DNA of 60,000 nt. It comes from Apostichopus japonicus (lineage: Eukaryota > Echinodermata > Holothuroidea > Aspidochirotida > Stichopodidae). A model generated the notes under the pieces. That model searched no databases, was not told where the DNA came from, and saw only the letters and a list, made by a program, of their open reading frames with translations. This document shows positions 58,170 through 60,000 of this stretch, piece after piece. The stretch spans positions 2,966,501 through 3,026,500 of the forward strand of contig NC_092561.1 in NCBI RefSeq assembly GCF_037975245.1. Reading direction: 5' to 3'. The position numbers were made by a program, and so were the translations under genes. Within the stretch, counting starts at the first letter, position 1; each line of letters begins with the position of its first letter.

Positions 58170-60000
58170 GTAAGTTAAAATTAAAATTGATAGATATCTT
58201 GAGTGCATCTAGCTCCAGCTGAGACAAGTGGCCTTTATAAACAGCCATCTTTGCTGTGCCTCATTGCACTTTATAGCTGTTTTCAAGCTGCCCGAGCATT
58301 ACATCATGAGTGCTTATTGCCCTTAAGTGTGAACACTTTTGAAATGTTATATATGAGTGGTCATTTAGTGCAATGGTATGCAACCATTATGGTCCGCGAC
58401 TTAATGTTTGGTCACAAAGTATTGTCAGAGGATCCTGAGAGCCCTGAGTGCCAATCTCAGGATTGATGAGCCAAGATTGATGAACTGTCGGCAGGGAGGT
58501 GGAGCCAACCATCATAATAGCAATCATATTCCAGTGGCTTTGTAATGATTGGAGGAAAGGGGAGGGGGGTGGTGGGGTGATCAAGGGGATGCAGCCACTG
58601 GTTGAGTGAATGTATGTGAAGATTCATTTCCTTGCCAAGAAGTGTCATTTTCCAATAACCAGTAACTTTGGTGTTTTATCACAATATCAAATCAAATCTA
58701 GTACAAGGATTTGTTATAAAACATTGAATGACATATGAATTCCCACATTCACTAATTACTTGCTAAAACCCTTTCTCTCATAATACTATCACAATAGATT
58801 GTTCAGGCACAGATTGGAAACATATATAATTTGTTTAATTGTTTGAAAAAAAAAACAAGTATATCACTTCAGCAGTGTTTGAAATCCATTTTCCCTTTTG
58901 TGTCATGATAAATCAATTGTGTCATAACACATCTGGTTCGGTAATTACTTGTGTTATTCAAAAGCAAATCCACATAGCTTACAGAAAGATTAAAAAGATA
59001 TTGCCTATGCTAGTGAGTATTTTATAACAAATTTGCACCATTTTAGACAATTCTTAAATCCCCTCTCCTTTGGTCTAGTTAAATTAGGAAGATAAAAGTA
59101 TCATACTCGCACAGACTATTGACCAATTTCTCCCCCTGGTTTATATGTTTCCTCTTTCCTGGTGATGAAACCTAGCAACTTTTTTTGTGTGTGTGTAATA
59201 TCACTAAATGCTAGAAAATGGAACTTAAATGCATCCATCTGTGAGCATTTGTTTATTTTCAAAAAGATTAATTAACTTCCGTTAAATATGTTATAAAGGT
59301 TAGCTGCTTTATAATACTGTGTGTACAGATGTATTAGCGATCACAATGGAATGTATTGCTGTAGAATGATTATAATTTTAATTGGTGATTAGTTTGAGGA
59401 AGTACCTATTCACCATGCATTGAACTGAACATTAAATTGAAGCGTAGCTCACAGAAACTCCGACTATGGTCGCCCTAATATCCTTCCAATACAACAAACA
59501 GTTAAATGCCACCCGAAAATCCTCTTTTTTTTATGCGCAAGTAAGTCATTACAAGTGTCTGGGCAAATAACACTTCATGGTGTGACAAAAATTATATCAA
59601 CATTATTTAGCACAAGTTAGTACTAGTACGACATTGTGTTGAATTTTGTTGACTTAAAGCACAGAGACTCAAAGTTATCATTATACGTAACGATTGAATG
59701 GATAGCTCCAAAAACAATTTAAGATTCTAATTGTTGACGAATGTGTGGAAGAAGATGCTTACTGTGTGGGTTTACATTAGTGTATACATGTATAAACTAG
59801 CTTGTACATTAAATTACAAGTATTCTCATCTTTTAATTGTCTGGTTTATTCCCCTCCCATTCACCATCGCTCCCCCTCCCCCACCCCCTCCCAACTTGAT
59901 GCCTAGAAATGATTTGAGAGTCACAGGAGCTTACACAAATAATTTTGATAAATTTTAATCTTGATAAATGCTTTACGGTAATTTACAGTAATATATGCAT
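58170..60000 (+). other. Last visible JIP intron
   Basis: No exon matching the end of the JIP PTB domain was found before the window ends. Contains G-rich (58558-58580) and C-rich (59850-59895) patches. Confidence 0.55.

Overview
This is a 60 kb window of an animal nuclear genome. It is AT-rich, with long introns, canonical GT-AG splice sites, tRNA-derived SINEs, hAT-like MITEs and many minisatellites, and it has no prokaryotic gene organisation. The mix of deuterostome-like genes and marine-invertebrate repeat families (element ends such as CATAGGCGTAGGAG and AAGGCCCGGTCACACT, and many TACAGTA/TGTACAGTAC words) suggests an echinoderm, perhaps a sea cucumber. That assignment is inference; the sequence itself only shows a metazoan. 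Two conserved protein-coding genes were reconstructed exon by exon. (1) On the minus strand, 40078 down to 9634, lies a complete six-exon R-Ras family small GTPase of 201 residues with all G boxes intact and a C-terminal CVLL prenylation box. (2) On the plus strand, 48503 to 58169, nine consecutive internal exons encode a JNK-interacting protein 1/2 scaffold (JIP1, MAPK8IP1-like): the conserved N-terminal RLTHD motif, a diverged JNK docking-like motif, the SH3 domain and most of the PTB domain. Its first exon(s) were not identified, and its last exon lies beyond the right edge. The two genes are arranged head to head, with 8.4 kb between the R-Ras start codon and the first recognised JIP exon. 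Layout: 1-9633 is the region downstream of R-Ras, made of minisatellites (29-bp, 28-bp and 29-bp units), one MITE with TTA target duplications and a long hairpin. 9634-40078 is R-Ras, whose introns hold a hAT-like element with a second element nested inside it, a 20-bp minisatellite, a 1.9 kb satellite of 89-bp units, two copies of a TIR MITE and two copies of a short repeat with a hammerhead-ribozyme-like core. 40079-48502 holds a CpG-richer promoter-like zone and then a graveyard of nested non-autonomous transposons, ending in a decayed LINE reverse transcriptase that is split by a MITE and stops about 20 bp before the first JIP exon. 48503-58169 is JIP. 58170-60000 is its last visible intron. 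Most notable: in the JIP gene, three of nine exons (the one before SH3, the SH3 exon and a PTB exon) are followed by tandem duplications whose unit begins inside the exon and runs across the 5' splice site, so functional-looking splice donors are multiplied 2 to about 18 times. One of these makes two 42-nt pseudo-exons that would be in frame with the PTB domain. R-Ras and JIP both act in membrane/cytoskeleton and MAP-kinase signalling, but the sequence shows no direct functional link between the neighbours.
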